Positions 30,424 to 41,700 of a stretch of DNA of 64,000 bases are shown here, piece by piece. The notes under the pieces are model-generated. The model saw nothing but the letters and a program-made list of their open reading frames with translations. It was not told the origin of the DNA and made no database searches. Positions within the stretch are counted from its first letter, which is position 1; every line of letters begins with the position of its first letter. The DNA comes from Oncomelania hupensis. Its lineage: Eukaryota; Mollusca; Gastropoda; Littorinimorpha; Pomatiopsidae. The position numbers and the translations under genes are program-made. Location of the stretch: contig CM072516.1 of the NCBI GenBank assembly GCA_036898135.1, positions 20,078,693-20,142,692 of the forward strand. The letters are read 5' to 3'.

Positions 30424-32424
30424 GTGATGGTGTTCCTTCTTCCCTCCTACCGCCAGAAACTAAAGTCAGGCAAACCACAGGTCCGTACTGTCAAGCGCTG
30501 GAATCAAGACTCTATCCAGGAACTACAGGCGTGTTTTGACTGTACGGACTGGCAGGCACTGACCACCTCCTGTGCTGACATCCATGAGCAAGCTGATGTG
30601 GTAACTTCCTACATTAGTTTCTGTGAACAAGGCTGCATTCCAACAAAAGAAGTCAGATCTTGGCCAAATGACAAGCCATGGTTCAACAACAGCCTCAAGT
30701 CAAGCCTAAGAGCAAAGGAAGAAGCCCATAGAAGCGGCGACAAGATCAGCTACAAAAGGGCCAAATATGAGTTAGAAAAGGCCATCAGACGTGCAAAGTG
30801 GGATTATAAGAAAAAGCTAGAGGCCCACTTTCAGTCCAACAACATCAGGGCAGTTTGGCAAGGTCTGCAAACCATCACTGACTACAAGAAGAAAGGACGC
30901 CAAGCTGATGCTGACGACAAGCAGCTCCCAGATAAGCTGAACGAGTTCTATGCCAGATTCGACAGACAGAACACCATCCCTGTCACAGTCTCCCCTCCTG
31001 ATTCTGCTTCCCACCAGCCTCCACCTTTCACCATCACAGAGTCGGAGGTGGAGTCTCTCTTCAAGAGGCAGAACAGCAGAAAGGCAGGTGGTCCTGACGG
31101 AGTATCAGCCCCCACCCTCAAACACTGCTCCTCCCAACTGGCTCCAGTTTTTACCCAGATTTTCAACTCCTCCCTTCTCTTGTCAACTGTCCCCCGCTGT
31201 TTCAAGACCTCCACCATCGTACCTGTTCCCAAGAAACCCCAAATTAGCTCCCTCAATGACTACCGCCCTGTGGCCCTGACCTCGTTGGTGATGAAAGTGC
31301 TGAAGCGCCTGGTACTCAAGCACCTCCAGTCCGCTACCAAGGGCAAACTGGACCCGTGCCAATTTGCTTACCAAGCTAACCGGTCTGTCGACGATGCCGT
31401 CGCCCTGGCCCTTCACTTCATCCTCCAGCAGCTAGAAACCCCTAATCGCTACGCCCGCCTCCTCTTCGTAGACTACTCGTCTGCTTTCAACACCATTGTT
31501 TCCCAGACCCTGTTCGACAAGCTTCAGCTCTTCAATCTCTCCCCCTCCATCTCTTTCTGGATTCTGAGCTTCCTCCTCAACCGCCCCCAGTCAGTGAAAA
31601 TAGGCAGCAACATCTCGCAGTTCCTGACCCTGAATACAGGCGCACCCCAGGGGTGTGTCCTGTCTCCTTTTCTATACTGCCTGTACACCAATGACTGCAC
31701 CTCCCATCACGAGTCAGTTCAACTCGTAAAGTTTGCCGATGACACCACCGTTGAGGGCATCATATCCAATGGAGATGAGTCAGCCTACAGGCAGGAAGTC
31801 GACCTGCTGGTGTCATGGTGCAATTACAACAGTCTCGAGTTGAACGCCTCCAAGACCAAAGAGATGGTGATCGACTTTCGTCGGAACGCCACTCCCATTG
31901 ACCCCCTCTTCATCAACGGCCAGCCCATCGAGACAGTTGAGTCATTCAAGTTTCTGGGCTCACTCATTTTCTGCGACCTCACCTGGGATCTCAATACCGA
32001 CTCCATCATCAAGCGAGCACAGCAGAGGATGTACTTTCTCAGGCAGCTAAAAAAATTTGGCCTGAGGAAGGAAATCCTCACCCAGTTCTACCGCTCTGTG
32101 GTAGAAAGCGTTCTAACATTTTCCATCTGTGTGTGGTATGGGGGTGCATCCCAACAACAGAAAGAAAAACTAGACCATATTGTCTCCGCTGCCAGCAAGA
32201 TCATTGACACCGACCTCCCCTCTCTGGCCTCCATCTATACCAAACGCCTGATGAGCAGAGCCAGAAAGATAGTGGATGATGCCTACCATCCCGGATACCA
32301 CCTCTTCGAGCTGCTTCCTTCTGGCAAAAGGCTCAGAACTATGAAGACCCGCACCTGCCGCTTCAAGAACAGTTTTTTTCCACAAGCGGTGACAAACCTC
32401 AACTCCTTGTCTGGCACCCGATGA
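30424..32424 (+). CDS. LINE reverse transcriptase, open for 666 codons
   Basis: Target-primed reverse transcriptase of a CR1/L2-superfamily LINE. The frame is open upstream of 30424 back to the truncation near 30318, giving the end of the endonuclease. RT motifs: SRKAGGPDGVS, LNDYRPVALTS, YARLLFVDYSSAFNTI (motif A), NTGAPQGCVLSPFLY (motif B), KFADDTTVEG (motif C with both Asp), LELNASKTKEMVIDFRR and FKFLGS. The C-terminus ends LFELLPSGKRLRTMKTR and FFPQAV. All catalytic residues and the frame are intact, so this is a young insertion, inactive only for lack of the 5' part. Confidence 0.92.
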   Translation: MMVFLLPSYRQKLKSGKPQVRTVKRWNQDSIQELQACFDCTDWQALTTSCADIHEQADVVTSYISFCEQGCIPTKEVRSWPNDKPWFNNSLKSSLRAKEEAHRSGDKISYKRAKYELEKAIRRAKWDYKKKLEAHFQSNNIRAVWQGLQTITDYKKKGRQADADDKQLPDKLNEFYARFDRQNTIPVTVSPPDSASHQPPPFTITESEVESLFKRQNSRKAGGPDGVSAPTLKHCSSQLAPVFTQIFNSSLLLSTVPRCFKTSTIVPVPKKPQISSLNDYRPVALTSLVMKVLKRLVLKHLQSATKGKLDPCQFAYQANRSVDDAVALALHFILQQLETPNRYARLLFVDYSSAFNTIVSQTLFDKLQLFNLSPSISFWILSFLLNRPQSVKIGSNISQFLTLNTGAPQGCVLSPFLYCLYTNDCTSHHESVQLVKFADDTTVEGIISNGDESAYRQEVDLLVSWCNYNSLELNASKTKEMVIDFRRNATPIDPLFINGQPIETVESFKFLGSLIFCDLTWDLNTDSIIKRAQQRMYFLRQLKKFGLRKEILTQFYRSVVESVLTFSICVWYGGASQQQKEKLDHIVSAASKIIDTDLPSLASIYTKRLMSRARKIVDDAYHPGYHLFELLPSGKRLRTMKTRTCRFKNSFFPQAVTNLNSLSGTR

Positions 32425-32452
32425 TCCCGGACTATCTCAGTGACTTATGCAT

Positions 32453-32454
<2 letters not shown>

Positions 32455-32523
<69 letters not shown>

Positions 32524-32525
32524 GG
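32455..32525. repeat. (GA)n microsatellite
   Basis: About 30 GA units in the LINE 3' UTR, followed by degraded GA-rich sequence to about 32590. Confidence 0.95.
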
Positions 32526-33433
32526 ATGTGGGGAGAAGTGAGTGAAAGAAAGACAGAAAGAAAGAGAGGAAGAAAGAGAGAGAGAGTGAGAAGAGGAAGT
32601 GATAAAGAGAGAATTTATAGATGTATGTAGAGTGCTTGTGTAAGATAAGAGAAGAGAATTGAGAGAGCGAGAGATAACGGAGAAGAGCGCGCACGTGTGT
32701 GTGGATGTGTGTGTCTATTTGATTTGATCATTCTGTTTCTACTAATTTCCAGTCAGTATTATTCCTAGTCTTGTATGAGTGTGTCAGCAAGTGGATGATT
32801 GCGCGTAGGTGTGGTTGGCTTTGTTATTGTGTTTTGTATAAATATGTGTGCCAACATCAAAGTGTATTCCTCGTGCTTGTCACCTGGCGAAATAAAGTTC
32901 TGTTATCTGTTATCTGTTATCTGTTATTATTAAGCATTAAATGATTGAAAAACTAACAAAATGTACCATGGCATTACTGCCATTGTGTCAAGCTAAATTA
33001 ATCATGATAATACAAAGTGATCTGATCTAGCCAAGTCAACAAATCTTTTATTATCCTGCATTGGAGAATTTACACAGAACATTGCAACAGGTTATAAAAT
33101 TAATAAGAATAATATTAATAATAATAACACAAATATATTATTATAATTATATCTTTGTAATAATACTTGTATTTCTTTACATCATGGTCTCAGGAGTCTT
33201 TCTGCCAAGTTTTATGATTGTGTGTAAAGTATTTCCAAAGATATGATTACACTGAATTTTACTGATGTCTGTAAAGATTACATTGTCATCTATCTACACA
33301 CAAATGCCTTCTTGAAGTCTCCGAACACATGACATAGATGTTGGTGCCTGCGCGTGTACTTTTGTCTGATCGGTTCGCGACAGTAGTATAAGTAGTAGTA
33401 GTAGTATAAGTATTTTTATTTATTTCTTTAACA

Positions 33434-33545
33434 GGTGCTGAAGAGTTTTCCGGAGTGTCTGCAGGCGAACATCTGTCTTCACCTGAAATGGCTAAACCGT
33501 AATATTCTCAACACCTGTCCTGCATTTAAGGGCGTAAGTCCGGTC
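33434..33545 (+). pseudogene. KCNH (Erg-type) channel exon, copy B
   Basis: Same segment as 29207-29312 in the second duplication unit, with [17 protein letters not shown] and CPAFKGVSP. The donor of copy A is lost (GGTGAGA became GGTCAAG) although a cryptic GTAAGT appears 7-8 bases earlier. Considered dead. Confidence 0.55.
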
Positions 33546-33939
33546 AAGATGCAGTCTACTGACAATTAATGTTGTTATCATTTGTTTATTGATTTGTTTT
33601 ATATTATTGCATCTTTCTTATAAAGCGTTTTTTTTAGCTTAAAAGATACAGAATCTAACAGAATCTAACTCAAGCCTCTCGAGGAGCCCGTTTGCCTAAT
33701 GACCTGTCTTAACTGGAAGTTTCGTGAAGGTTCAAAAACTTGTTTTTGAGGTTCTCAGGTCCCAAACCTAGGTTGCTGAAGCTTTTTGGAAAAAAAATAA
33801 GTTCGAAATCTGACATATTGGAAAACAAGTTTTTGAACCTTCACGAACCTACCAATTAAGACAAGCCCTTTGGCGCATCGTCTGACTGACACAACAGAGC
33901 ACAATCCGGGATGACAGGGAGATGGCAGAGAACGGTCCT

Positions 33940-34458
33940 AGTGCACGCTGGGTGTGTTTGTGTAGCCGGCACTCACATGTCTAGGACATGAAAGTCAGCA
34001 TCCTTAAAGTCCGTGCGATGGAATGCGTGCTTGCACAGGCTAGACCTCGGTGTATACTCTTATCCGAAGGAGTAGGGGGTGCTTGCCTGTAAATCATGGG
34101 CAGGTTATTTTTTTCGGCATTCTAGGCCATCATTCGGTTTGGAACCACTGCCTGCAATGTCATCTATTAACACTTGATGCTATTAATGTCTTGCCGTTGA
34201 CTACACCACTTGACTGGGCCCACTGCATCAGTGCATCCCCAAATACGTTTTGCTGATTCCTTATGTCAGAGTGTTCTGACAGTAAAATAAATCACTCAAT
34301 GTTCAATAAATTTATAGACAGGCTATTTAAGGATAGCATCTACTCCACTAATTTGGAGTCTAAAAGGGTCTAAATTGGTAGGTATTGAAGTCAGGGTTTG
34401 GGTCTGAGACCCTCATCAAGATTTAACATGAAGGCCAAAGGCTGTTAGCCTATATGCC
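33940..34458. other. No gene seen
   Basis: Follows the end of the duplicated block. No motif recognised. Confidence 0.4.
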
Positions 34459-34963
34459 TGTCACGTCACCCGAGCGGGTTCCGCGACGTCAGCTCAACAA
34501 CGAGTGGGGAGATAGAAACTCAAACAAAATAAACTAACACAAAATGCCAGAATAACAGTCACACTCTTTTATTCAACAATCAAACACACATACACAGGAC
34601 AATGGGGTACTAAACCACCCTCCCCCCTATCAAGACCCCCACCCCAGTATTGACTAACAATTACCTCCCTTGTTTAACCAACAGAACTAAACATCAACAG
34701 GTTTCACACAATAATGTACAACAAAGTATAAATAAACAATCAATTCAAAATACTATAAATTTCAACTAAAGAAATGGAGTTGCAAATCTTTTATCTTCAA
34801 ACTACTGTCCAAGCTATCTTGCAGATCAGAAGCACTGTTCAAAATGTCATTTGTCGAGCTCAGTAGGAGCTAAGTAGTTATTCACTCAATACGATGGATG
34901 ATTCAATTAACTAAATGAAATATGTTTTTATGTGCGTGTAGTGCAAGTCTGTGTGTTCGCGGG
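34459..34963 (-). mobile_element. Possible solo LTR, part split by gypsy family 2 (left piece)
   Basis: On the minus strand this piece has GAATAAAAGAGTGTGAC (a polyadenylation signal context) and ends ACGTGACA. Together with 58769-59661 it would make a ~1.4-kb sequence with TGTCAC...GTGACA ends, joined across the family 2 insertion. I found no target duplication, so it stays tentative. Confidence 0.3.
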
Positions 34964-35994
34964 TGTCACGGCCAAATGTTATTAGGAGCTTCGTTTTTTC
35001 ATTGTTTGTGACTGGGAACACACTGGAGTGGCACATTCAGCTTGTTTTTTCAACCTTACTTTCACATTTTGTGTGTTCAATTTTGCTCACTACGGTTTAC
35101 GTGCTGCACGGGTATTTTACCCGGATGTGACCGATTTCCAGCGTGCCATGAAGCGAGGTAGATTACTATTTTGTTTGCACCGAGGGCGAGTGCAGGGCAT
35201 GTGGAAGCACAGCAAGCATTAGTTTTTCTTTATTCCAAGATGTTTTGGTTATGCCTACAGTTGCTAGTAATTGTACTAGAGGTTGACCGGCGAGGGAAAA
35301 ATAGTGTAGTTTCAGGGTGAATAAACTACTAGACTTGGACTTCGGAGTAGGGATTCTCTGCAAGTCTGTGAAAGCCATTGTGGCGGTTTCTTCTTTTCCT
35401 GTGGTCGACAAGGAGAAGCGTTGTTCTTTGAAGGTCATCGAGGGGCGACTCGGTCGTGGAGTCCGGTTTGGGCTACATGCATAAATCTGTTGAGGTAAGC
35501 GAGAGTGCTTGGTAATGCGTTGCTGTAAGCATTATTGTTATTCTCTTAGGTATTTTGTCACCCCACTTGTCCGTTTTGCCTCTGTTTTCACGTAGAAAGA
35601 ATAGGTGTAAGCAGGGCGGGGGTGAGGGTGATGGAGCACTGATAGCAGTGTGAAGATAAATGGACACATTTATTTATCTATTTATTTTGTTGGTTGGTTT
35701 GGTCGTTCTGTTGTTATGCCTAGCCTGTTTTTACGCCATCGTTTGTTGTCAAATTAGTATAGGCCAAATTTTACTAGTTGTATAAAGTTAGGTTTACTGT
35801 TACAGTTTACCGTCATTCATGCGTTGGGTATTGTGTGTGCATTTTTGCATTTCTCATTTTTGTTTTGATGGCACCCGACTTCCAAGGGAGTCGGGCATTT
35901 TTGCCTAACTCCGGTGCAAAGCTCGTTTTGCTATGCTTCAGATTTGTTGTGGTTTTTGGCGAGTCTGACGGGGACACGGAGGTGAAGTCAATAC
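34964..35994 (+). repeat. 5' LTR of family 2, first part
   Basis: Aligns to 57259-58287 of the 3' LTR with about a dozen differences. Ends at the CAATAC copied by the transposon insertion; the LTR resumes at 49645. Confidence 0.93.
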
Positions 35995-36055
35995 TATGAC
36001 GGCTTATTAGTGTCAAAAGTCCAGAATTTCAATTATAGTGTAGAATTTTAATTCC
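35995..36055 (+). repeat. Left terminal inverted repeat of the 13.6-kb transposon
   Basis: Matches the reverse complement of 49580-49638: 25 identical bases from TATGACGGC, then about 35 bases with a few substitutions, passing into AATTTTAATT-type sequence. Confidence 0.9.
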
Positions 36056-37105
36056 ATCTTTCAAAATTAAAATTCTGTCACAAAATTACAATTCTATAAA
36101 GCCACAATTAAAATTCTGTGAAGTCAAAATTAAAATTCTACAACAAAATTGAAATTATATTTCATAATTAAAATTCTATAATAGAATTAAAATTCTGATT
36201 TCCAGAATTACAATTCTGATTCACATAATTACAATTCTGATTTTTAGAATTAAAATTATCAATCGTAATTAAAATTACATGCTCTCATAATTTCAATTGT
36301 GACTTTTGACACAAGTAAAGCATGTAAAACGATATCAAAAGTTTAGACTTAAAATTATGATCTAGAATTACAATTTTACTTTAGAATTTTAATTCTATTA
36401 TTTTATAATTAAAATTCTATTCTAGAATTTTAATTCTATACTAGAATTTTAATTCTGAGATTCGAGAATTAAAATTCTACTCTTGAATTTTAATTATAAG
36501 ATTTGAGAATTAAAATTCTACTATAGAATTTTAATTCTAAGATTTGAGAATTAAAATTCTACTATATAATTTTAATTCTGAGATTCGAGAATTAAAATTC
36601 TACTCTAGAACTGTAATTTTGAGATTCGAGAATTAAAATTCTATTGTAGAATTTTAATTCTGAGATTCGAGAATTAAAATTCTACTCTAGAATTTTAATT
36701 CTAAGATTTGAGAATTAAAATTCTACTGTAGAATTTTAATTCTAAGATTTGAGAATTAAAATTCTACTATAAAATTTTAATTCTGAGATTCGAGAATTAC
36801 AATTCTACTCTAGAATTGTAATTTTGAGATTCGAGAATTAAAATTCTATTGTAGAATTTTAATTCTGAGATTCGAGAATTAAAATTCTACTTTAGAATTT
36901 TAATTCTGAGATTCGAGAATTACAATTCTACTATAGAATTTTAATTCTGAGATTCGAGAATTAAAATTCTACTCTAGAATTTTATTTCTGAGATTCGAGA
37001 ATTAAAATTCTACTCTGGAATTGTAATTTTGAGATTCGAGAATTAAAATTATAGAGTAGAATTTTAATTCTAGATCAGAATTAAAATTCCAGAGTAAAAT
37101 TTTAA
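36020..37105. repeat. Left palindromic array (41-bp period)
   Basis: From about 36440 to 37080 units repeat every 41 bp, roughly 15 times. Each contains AGAATTAAAATTCTA, three bases, and its reverse complement TAGAATTTTAATTCT, followed by a GAGATTCG spacer. The part at 36020-36440 has looser copies of AATTAAAATTCT. Each unit could fold into a 15-bp hairpin. Confidence 0.93.
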
Positions 37106-37261
37106 TTAGGGGCTTTTCTTCACTTCCACAAAAAAGAGTGTTGACTTTTAAGGTGAAGGTCGGCTTATCGGGGGTTGTTGTTCAACCTCGCCATAATATT
37201 AAACCACTTTCGCTATTAGTTTTCCGAGTTATTTACGGTATTGTACGCAATTTTGGGTGCC

Positions 37262-40200
37262 ATGGCTGCTAACTACGGATCCTGGACGCTCGAGGGATTG
37301 AAAGGCGAGTCGAGAAGGAGGAATGCTCGGATTTCTGGTAGAAAAGAGGAGCTGATTGAAAGGTGAGAGTGACACTGAGAGAGTACTGAGCTCTAGCCTT
37401 GTTCAGCCACAGGCTGCGAAGTCCGTAGGCCTCGCCTCACGGACTTCGCAACATATTATACTTAGTATGTAATTGAGGCGAGGCCTACGGACTTAGCAGC
37501 CTGTGGTTCAGCCTTGTTCAGTTGTTGCTTACACTAACAGTACAAAATTTGTAACAGTCATGATGCTAGTGCAGTATTGAAATATATTATTATAGTATTA
37601 TACGAATCACTTTTTATCGGCGTAAAATCACAGGGTTAATTTTCATACAGATTTTCACTCTTATTCGACTCCTATTCGACATTGGATCAATCTCACCTTT
37701 CACTCCACATTTCGTCCCCGTGTGTGAAGTTTTGAGACCTCACAGGATATATTGTAACAATAAGCGGTGAGTGTGCTTTGAACTTGAAAATCTGAGTTGG
37801 ATCCGTGTTTGCTTACAAATGTTCAAATTTGAGCTTTGGAGTCGAATACGAGTAAAAATCTGCATGAAACTTAACCCTGTGATTTGATGAAGTTTTGATA
37901 ACTTGTAAATTTTGTCTTAATGATAATCAATGTATTTACACAGAGGGCTACAGTTGTCCACAAAGGGATATTTCTCCTTATAATTAAGAAATCGTGTGTA
38001 GTAGAAAACAAAAGAGTTCAACAAAAGTGCACACAATGTATAGCATTGAGGATACCTTTTTTCCAAGTGTAATGCCTACTAATGGGATACGACAGTAAAG
38101 TTTTAAAAATTAATGCTTTAATTTTTAATTTTCAAGACTATTAAATAATATAAAATTCAAAGCATAGAAGATAAAAATGCATGCGCATACATTGCACAGC
38201 TAAAAGAAAACTAATCAGTATTTTATCATCTCTTTCCTTTGTTGCAGGCTGGAATCTTACGACCGAAATGCTGACTTTGGGCAGAACAACGCAGTCCAGC
38301 CAGAGTACCACATGCAGCTACCCACCCCAGCTGACTTTAAAGACATCCACGCTGACTTGGATGTTCCTCCCACCTCTGCCACGGATGTTTCAACTTATCT
38401 TCACACCGTCAGCAAAGAGCTTCACAATGATGAAGCTGCACAGCTCTACAAATGTAGGCACATAAACTTCATGCGTGTTTGTATCCAGGAAAATGCTACA
38501 TTTGTGAAAGGAGAGGTCAGGGCACAGTTTAAAACGAAAGTGACATACTGTGTGGACGTACAGCTGTGCAAGACTGGTGTCATTCTGCAGGCCCAGTGTG
38601 AATGCGCCAGTGGCATGGGTCCAACTGCCCATTGCAAGCACATAAGATGCATGCTGCTAGGCTTGCTGGACTTTGGAGAAAAGAGAACCGTGGACACACT
38701 GACAACTTGCACGCAAGTGTTGCAAACATTTCACCAGGCCAAAAAGCACCTTGGCTCTCCAATGAAGGCGGCATCATTACCAATTCATGACAAGAAACTG
38801 TTGGCGCATGATTTTGACCCGCGGCCACCTGCACTACGCAGCATGAGCTCTTACTCTGCATTCTTCTATGGCATCATGATGAACTCGGGTACAGTAATAC
38901 TAATAATAATACAGGATGCTATGTACGCGCCTTTCCCCAAATCAATCAGGATCAAAGCGCGGCGATCTGTACCAACATACACGCTCACCTGTCTCATCCA
39001 CCCTCACACACACACAACAAATACACATCCATCACTCAAACAGGTGGTGTAAAGGCAGGGAGATCGCTATTGGAAGACGGAAAGAAAATCGAAGAAAATT
39101 GTGAATTGACTGGGCACATCCAGTACCATTATTGAAGGGAGGGAGGAAACCGGAATGCCCGGAGAAAACCCTCGGTGATCTCAATGATCTTGTACCTAAG
39201 TCACATATGTTCACCCCTTGCGGGAATCGAACCCGCGACCTTCGGCATAGAAAACCGGCGACTTATCCACTGCGCCACGAGGTCACCCCGATCAGTATTA
39301 TCAGTAATCAGTATTATGCTACTGTAGTGTTCGTGTTGTTTTGCATTTTGTAGTTATTGATTTTGTTTTAAACAGTAAAAGTGTATTTTTGTTTATGTTA
39401 TGCATTGTCTGTGGATTTGTTCTAATAAATGGTTTTAAAGATATTGCCTTTTGGATATTAAAATATATATAGAACAATGGCAATTTTTTATTTAAAAAAA
39501 GAACTACAAGAAGTTTCAGACATTCTTTCCAGTTTATTATTAAACAAATGTTTGCCTATTACTATTAGAAAGCTTTTTCATCTTCTAAATAAAATAAATG
39601 TGCCAAATAATCCCTGACAAAATAAACAATTCACTCAAAAATAACTAAGGAGAGCAAATGAGATTCAAAGAATTCAATAAACTATATGTAAGATTTACTT
39701 GCTTGTTATTTGAAATGTCCTTTACTTTGCATTTATTGCATGTGAAATTGTTTGTTTGTATCTATGCACTCAGGTGTCTTCAGCGGCGCGCCGGTCATGC
39801 AGTGGTACCCCCCTGCCAACCCCTATGCAGTCTTGGCTGACCACACATACGCGGAAGGGAACCCAGTGGAGACCTTTTGGAAGAAAATAGGCCTTGCAGA
39901 CATGTCTGCTACGAAGAGGCAGGTCATTGAGAGAGACACGGCCGACTCCAAAAAGTTGTGGAGAGAAGAGAGGAGGAAGAGGCTATGTTCATCGGATTTT
40001 GGAATGCTATGCAAGCTGACAGATAGGGCAGACAAGGAGAGGTTATGCAAACGACTTGTTGATGCCCCACAGCCAACAAGTGCTGCACTCAGGCATGGAA
40101 GACAGTACGAAAGAGTCGCTATTGCCAAGTATGAGGAGGCAGCCCACTGCAAAACCTCAGCCTCTGGTCTTGTTGTCAGTGAGAGCCATCCCTACTTGGC

Positions 40201-40573
40201 CAGCACCCCAGATAGGCTGGTCTCTGATAGCAAGTTGTTAGAAGTCAAGTGTCCTTATGTAGCAAGAGAGCAAACCATTTCACCTGCCACAGTGCCATAT
40301 CTGGGAATGAAGAATGATCAGCTTTGTTTGAAGAAATCCCATGATTATTATTTTCTAGTGCAGGGCCAGATGTTTTGTTGTGGCGAGCAGATGAAAAGTG
40401 TTGACTTCGCTGTTTTCACTTTGCGAGACTTTGCCATCATTAATGTTGAACGTAATGACCAGTTCATTGGCAGCATGATTGAGAAGCTCAAGCATTTCTT
40501 TGAAAATCACTTCAAGCATGTTCTGCTAGAGAAGCTGTTTTTCAAGAAATACAGTGAGCATTTCTGTTGTTAA
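37262..40573 (+). CDS. SAP-SWIM-YqaJ nuclease gene of the transposon, three exons, 513 aa, intact
   Basis: Exons 37262-37362, 38248-38888 and 39774-40573, joined at AAG|GTGAG...TTGCAG and CGG|GTACAG...ACTCAG, with matching phases (2 then 1) and no stop. Residues about 8-36 form a SAP-like DNA-binding motif (WTLEGLKGESRRRN, SGRKEELIER). C151, C153, C163, H165 form a SWIM zinc finger. Residues about 330-470 are a YqaJ/lambda-exonuclease-type PD-(D/E)XK nuclease: D394 in STPDRL, E404 and K406 in LEVKCPY, and QGQ at 444-446. It likely acts in the nucleus on DNA ends during transposition or repair, but its role in these transposons is not settled. The gene points away from the left end; the transposase gene converges on it. 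Confidence 0.88.
37407..37506. repeat. 33-bp-arm hairpin in intron 1 of the nuclease gene
   Basis: 37407-37439 and 37474-37506 are inverse complements with one mismatch, separated by 34 bp. Could be a tiny fold-back element or an RNA hairpin. Confidence 0.85.
37625..37885. mobile_element. 261-bp MITE with about 48-bp inverted ends
   Basis: AAATCACAGGGTTAA at 37625 is matched in reverse complement at 37885, and the repeat runs to TTCGACTCC with a few mismatches. It lies in intron 1 of the nuclease gene. Target duplication not clear. Confidence 0.75.
38990..39290 (-). mobile_element. tRNA-derived SINE in intron 2 of the nuclease gene
   Basis: Minus strand from about 39288: box A-like TGGCGCAGTGGATA, then box B GGTTCGATTCC, followed by a body (CTTAGGTACAAG, TTTTCTCCGGGCATTCCGG) and a CA-rich tail near 39005. 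The same head and start of the body recur at 63900. It is a SINE, not a working tRNA. Confidence 0.8.
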
Positions 40574-40599
40574 TGAACTCATCAGGTTCAACATTTTTT

Positions 40600-41700
40600 A
40601 TTGTAAAATGTGTTGTATATCCTGTATATGTGGTAAACAGGACACCAACGCTTTCCATTCTCAAGTATAAAAACGACCAATTTTGACTGATATGTTTTTG
40701 TAAAATTATGTTTTAAAATGCATTTTATATAAAATCATAATCATCATTGGATTTCTTTAAACAGTGAAGATCATTCTTCATTTCCAAATACGAATACATC
40801 ATGTTGAGCAGTATACCTTTAGTAACGTTTGACTGAAAGTAATTCCCATGTTTAAAACAGCCATTACATTTTTGTTATTTTAGAACTTTAATAGAAAGAA
40901 GGAACAGACTGCTAATGTTCACTTGTGATGGTAGTGTACGCTTGGAAAAAGTGTCTCTTTTGAAGAGAATGCAGAAGAAACTGAAGTATTGGATTGATAT
41001 ACATACACTTTAAATCAAGTATTGATTATGTGTGCGAGTATACATGCATATGAGTGAGTGTGTGAACGCGCAAGTGGGTGTGTACGTGTGGAAGTGTTTC
41101 TTTTTTTTTAAGATAATGCAGAAGAAGCTGAAAGTATTGAATTGATATGTACATGCACCTTAAATCAAGTTATGATTGAGTGTGAGAACGAGCGTGTGTG
41201 TGCAAGCGTGTGTGAGTGCATAATCTACTCAACACGATATACTGAGATGCCTTACCTAGTCATCTGTTAGTGTCTATGAATGTTTGTGTTTGCTGCAAGT
41301 GTTCGTCATTTGATCGCCTGATATTGACAATTTGTGTGCAATATGTGCGTGTGTGTGCAGCTGATTTCTTAGGAGTTTGTGAGCATTGTTTTTCTGAGTT
41401 TGTATAAGTTAAGAATGGATGTGTGCGTGCGTTCCAATATGGTTCAAAGACTTTCTAACGTTAAACATCTTTAGAGCTCTGAAATTCATTATTATTTTCT
41501 TTCACCAAGTAATATTTGCTGTACTTCTGCATGTCATTTGGCAAAATAAATAACGGTTGTAATTATATATTTGAAAAAAAACATAAAAAAATTTTGGATA
41601 AGAGTTGAAATAAATAAATGTTGCAGGCTCTGAACACCATTAACCACTGTTTTTGTTGCCTAATAAAGTGAGTGTGTGTGTGTTTGATGTCTATGTTGTT
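40600..41700. other. Spacer between the convergent transposon genes
   Basis: Contains a duplicated ~75-bp block (about 40965-41040 and 41110-41185) and TG-rich stretches. No gene. Confidence 0.6.

Larger units (their letters stand above)
30315..32930 (+). mobile_element. 5'-truncated L2/Rex1-like LINE
   Basis: It interrupts the second duplication unit. It begins within the last part of an endonuclease (TLDLCYST, LGRSDHVMVFLLPSYR in frame before 30424), carries a full reverse transcriptase, and ends at a 3' tail of TCTGTTA units (about 32897-32930). A long GA repeat lies in the 3' UTR. Confidence 0.88.
28620..33940. repeat. Tandem duplication of about 1.6 kb, second unit broken by a LINE
   Basis: Unit A runs about 28620-30202 and unit B about 30203-33940. 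Both begin with the same ACCAGGAATAG...GTCTGTAAACGTCCCC block (28630 and 30207), and both contain the KCNH-like exon. Unit B is interrupted near 30315 by a 2.6-kb LINE and resumes at about 32930. Part of unit A (29707-30190) is also repeated at 60370-60970. Confidence 0.8.

Noticed and set aside
34459..34963. Firm call of a solo LTR joined to 58769-59661
   Set aside because: Ends look right (TGTCAC and GTGACA) but the bases next to them do not form a target duplication; kept only as a low-confidence feature.
36440..37080. CRISPR-like array
   Set aside because: Units are contiguous palindromes without unique spacers, in a eukaryotic transposon.
39217..39288. Functional tRNA gene (also at 63905-63975)
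   Set aside because: Both have a SINE body after box B, imperfect acceptor pairing and are repeated; promoter boxes alone explain the match.
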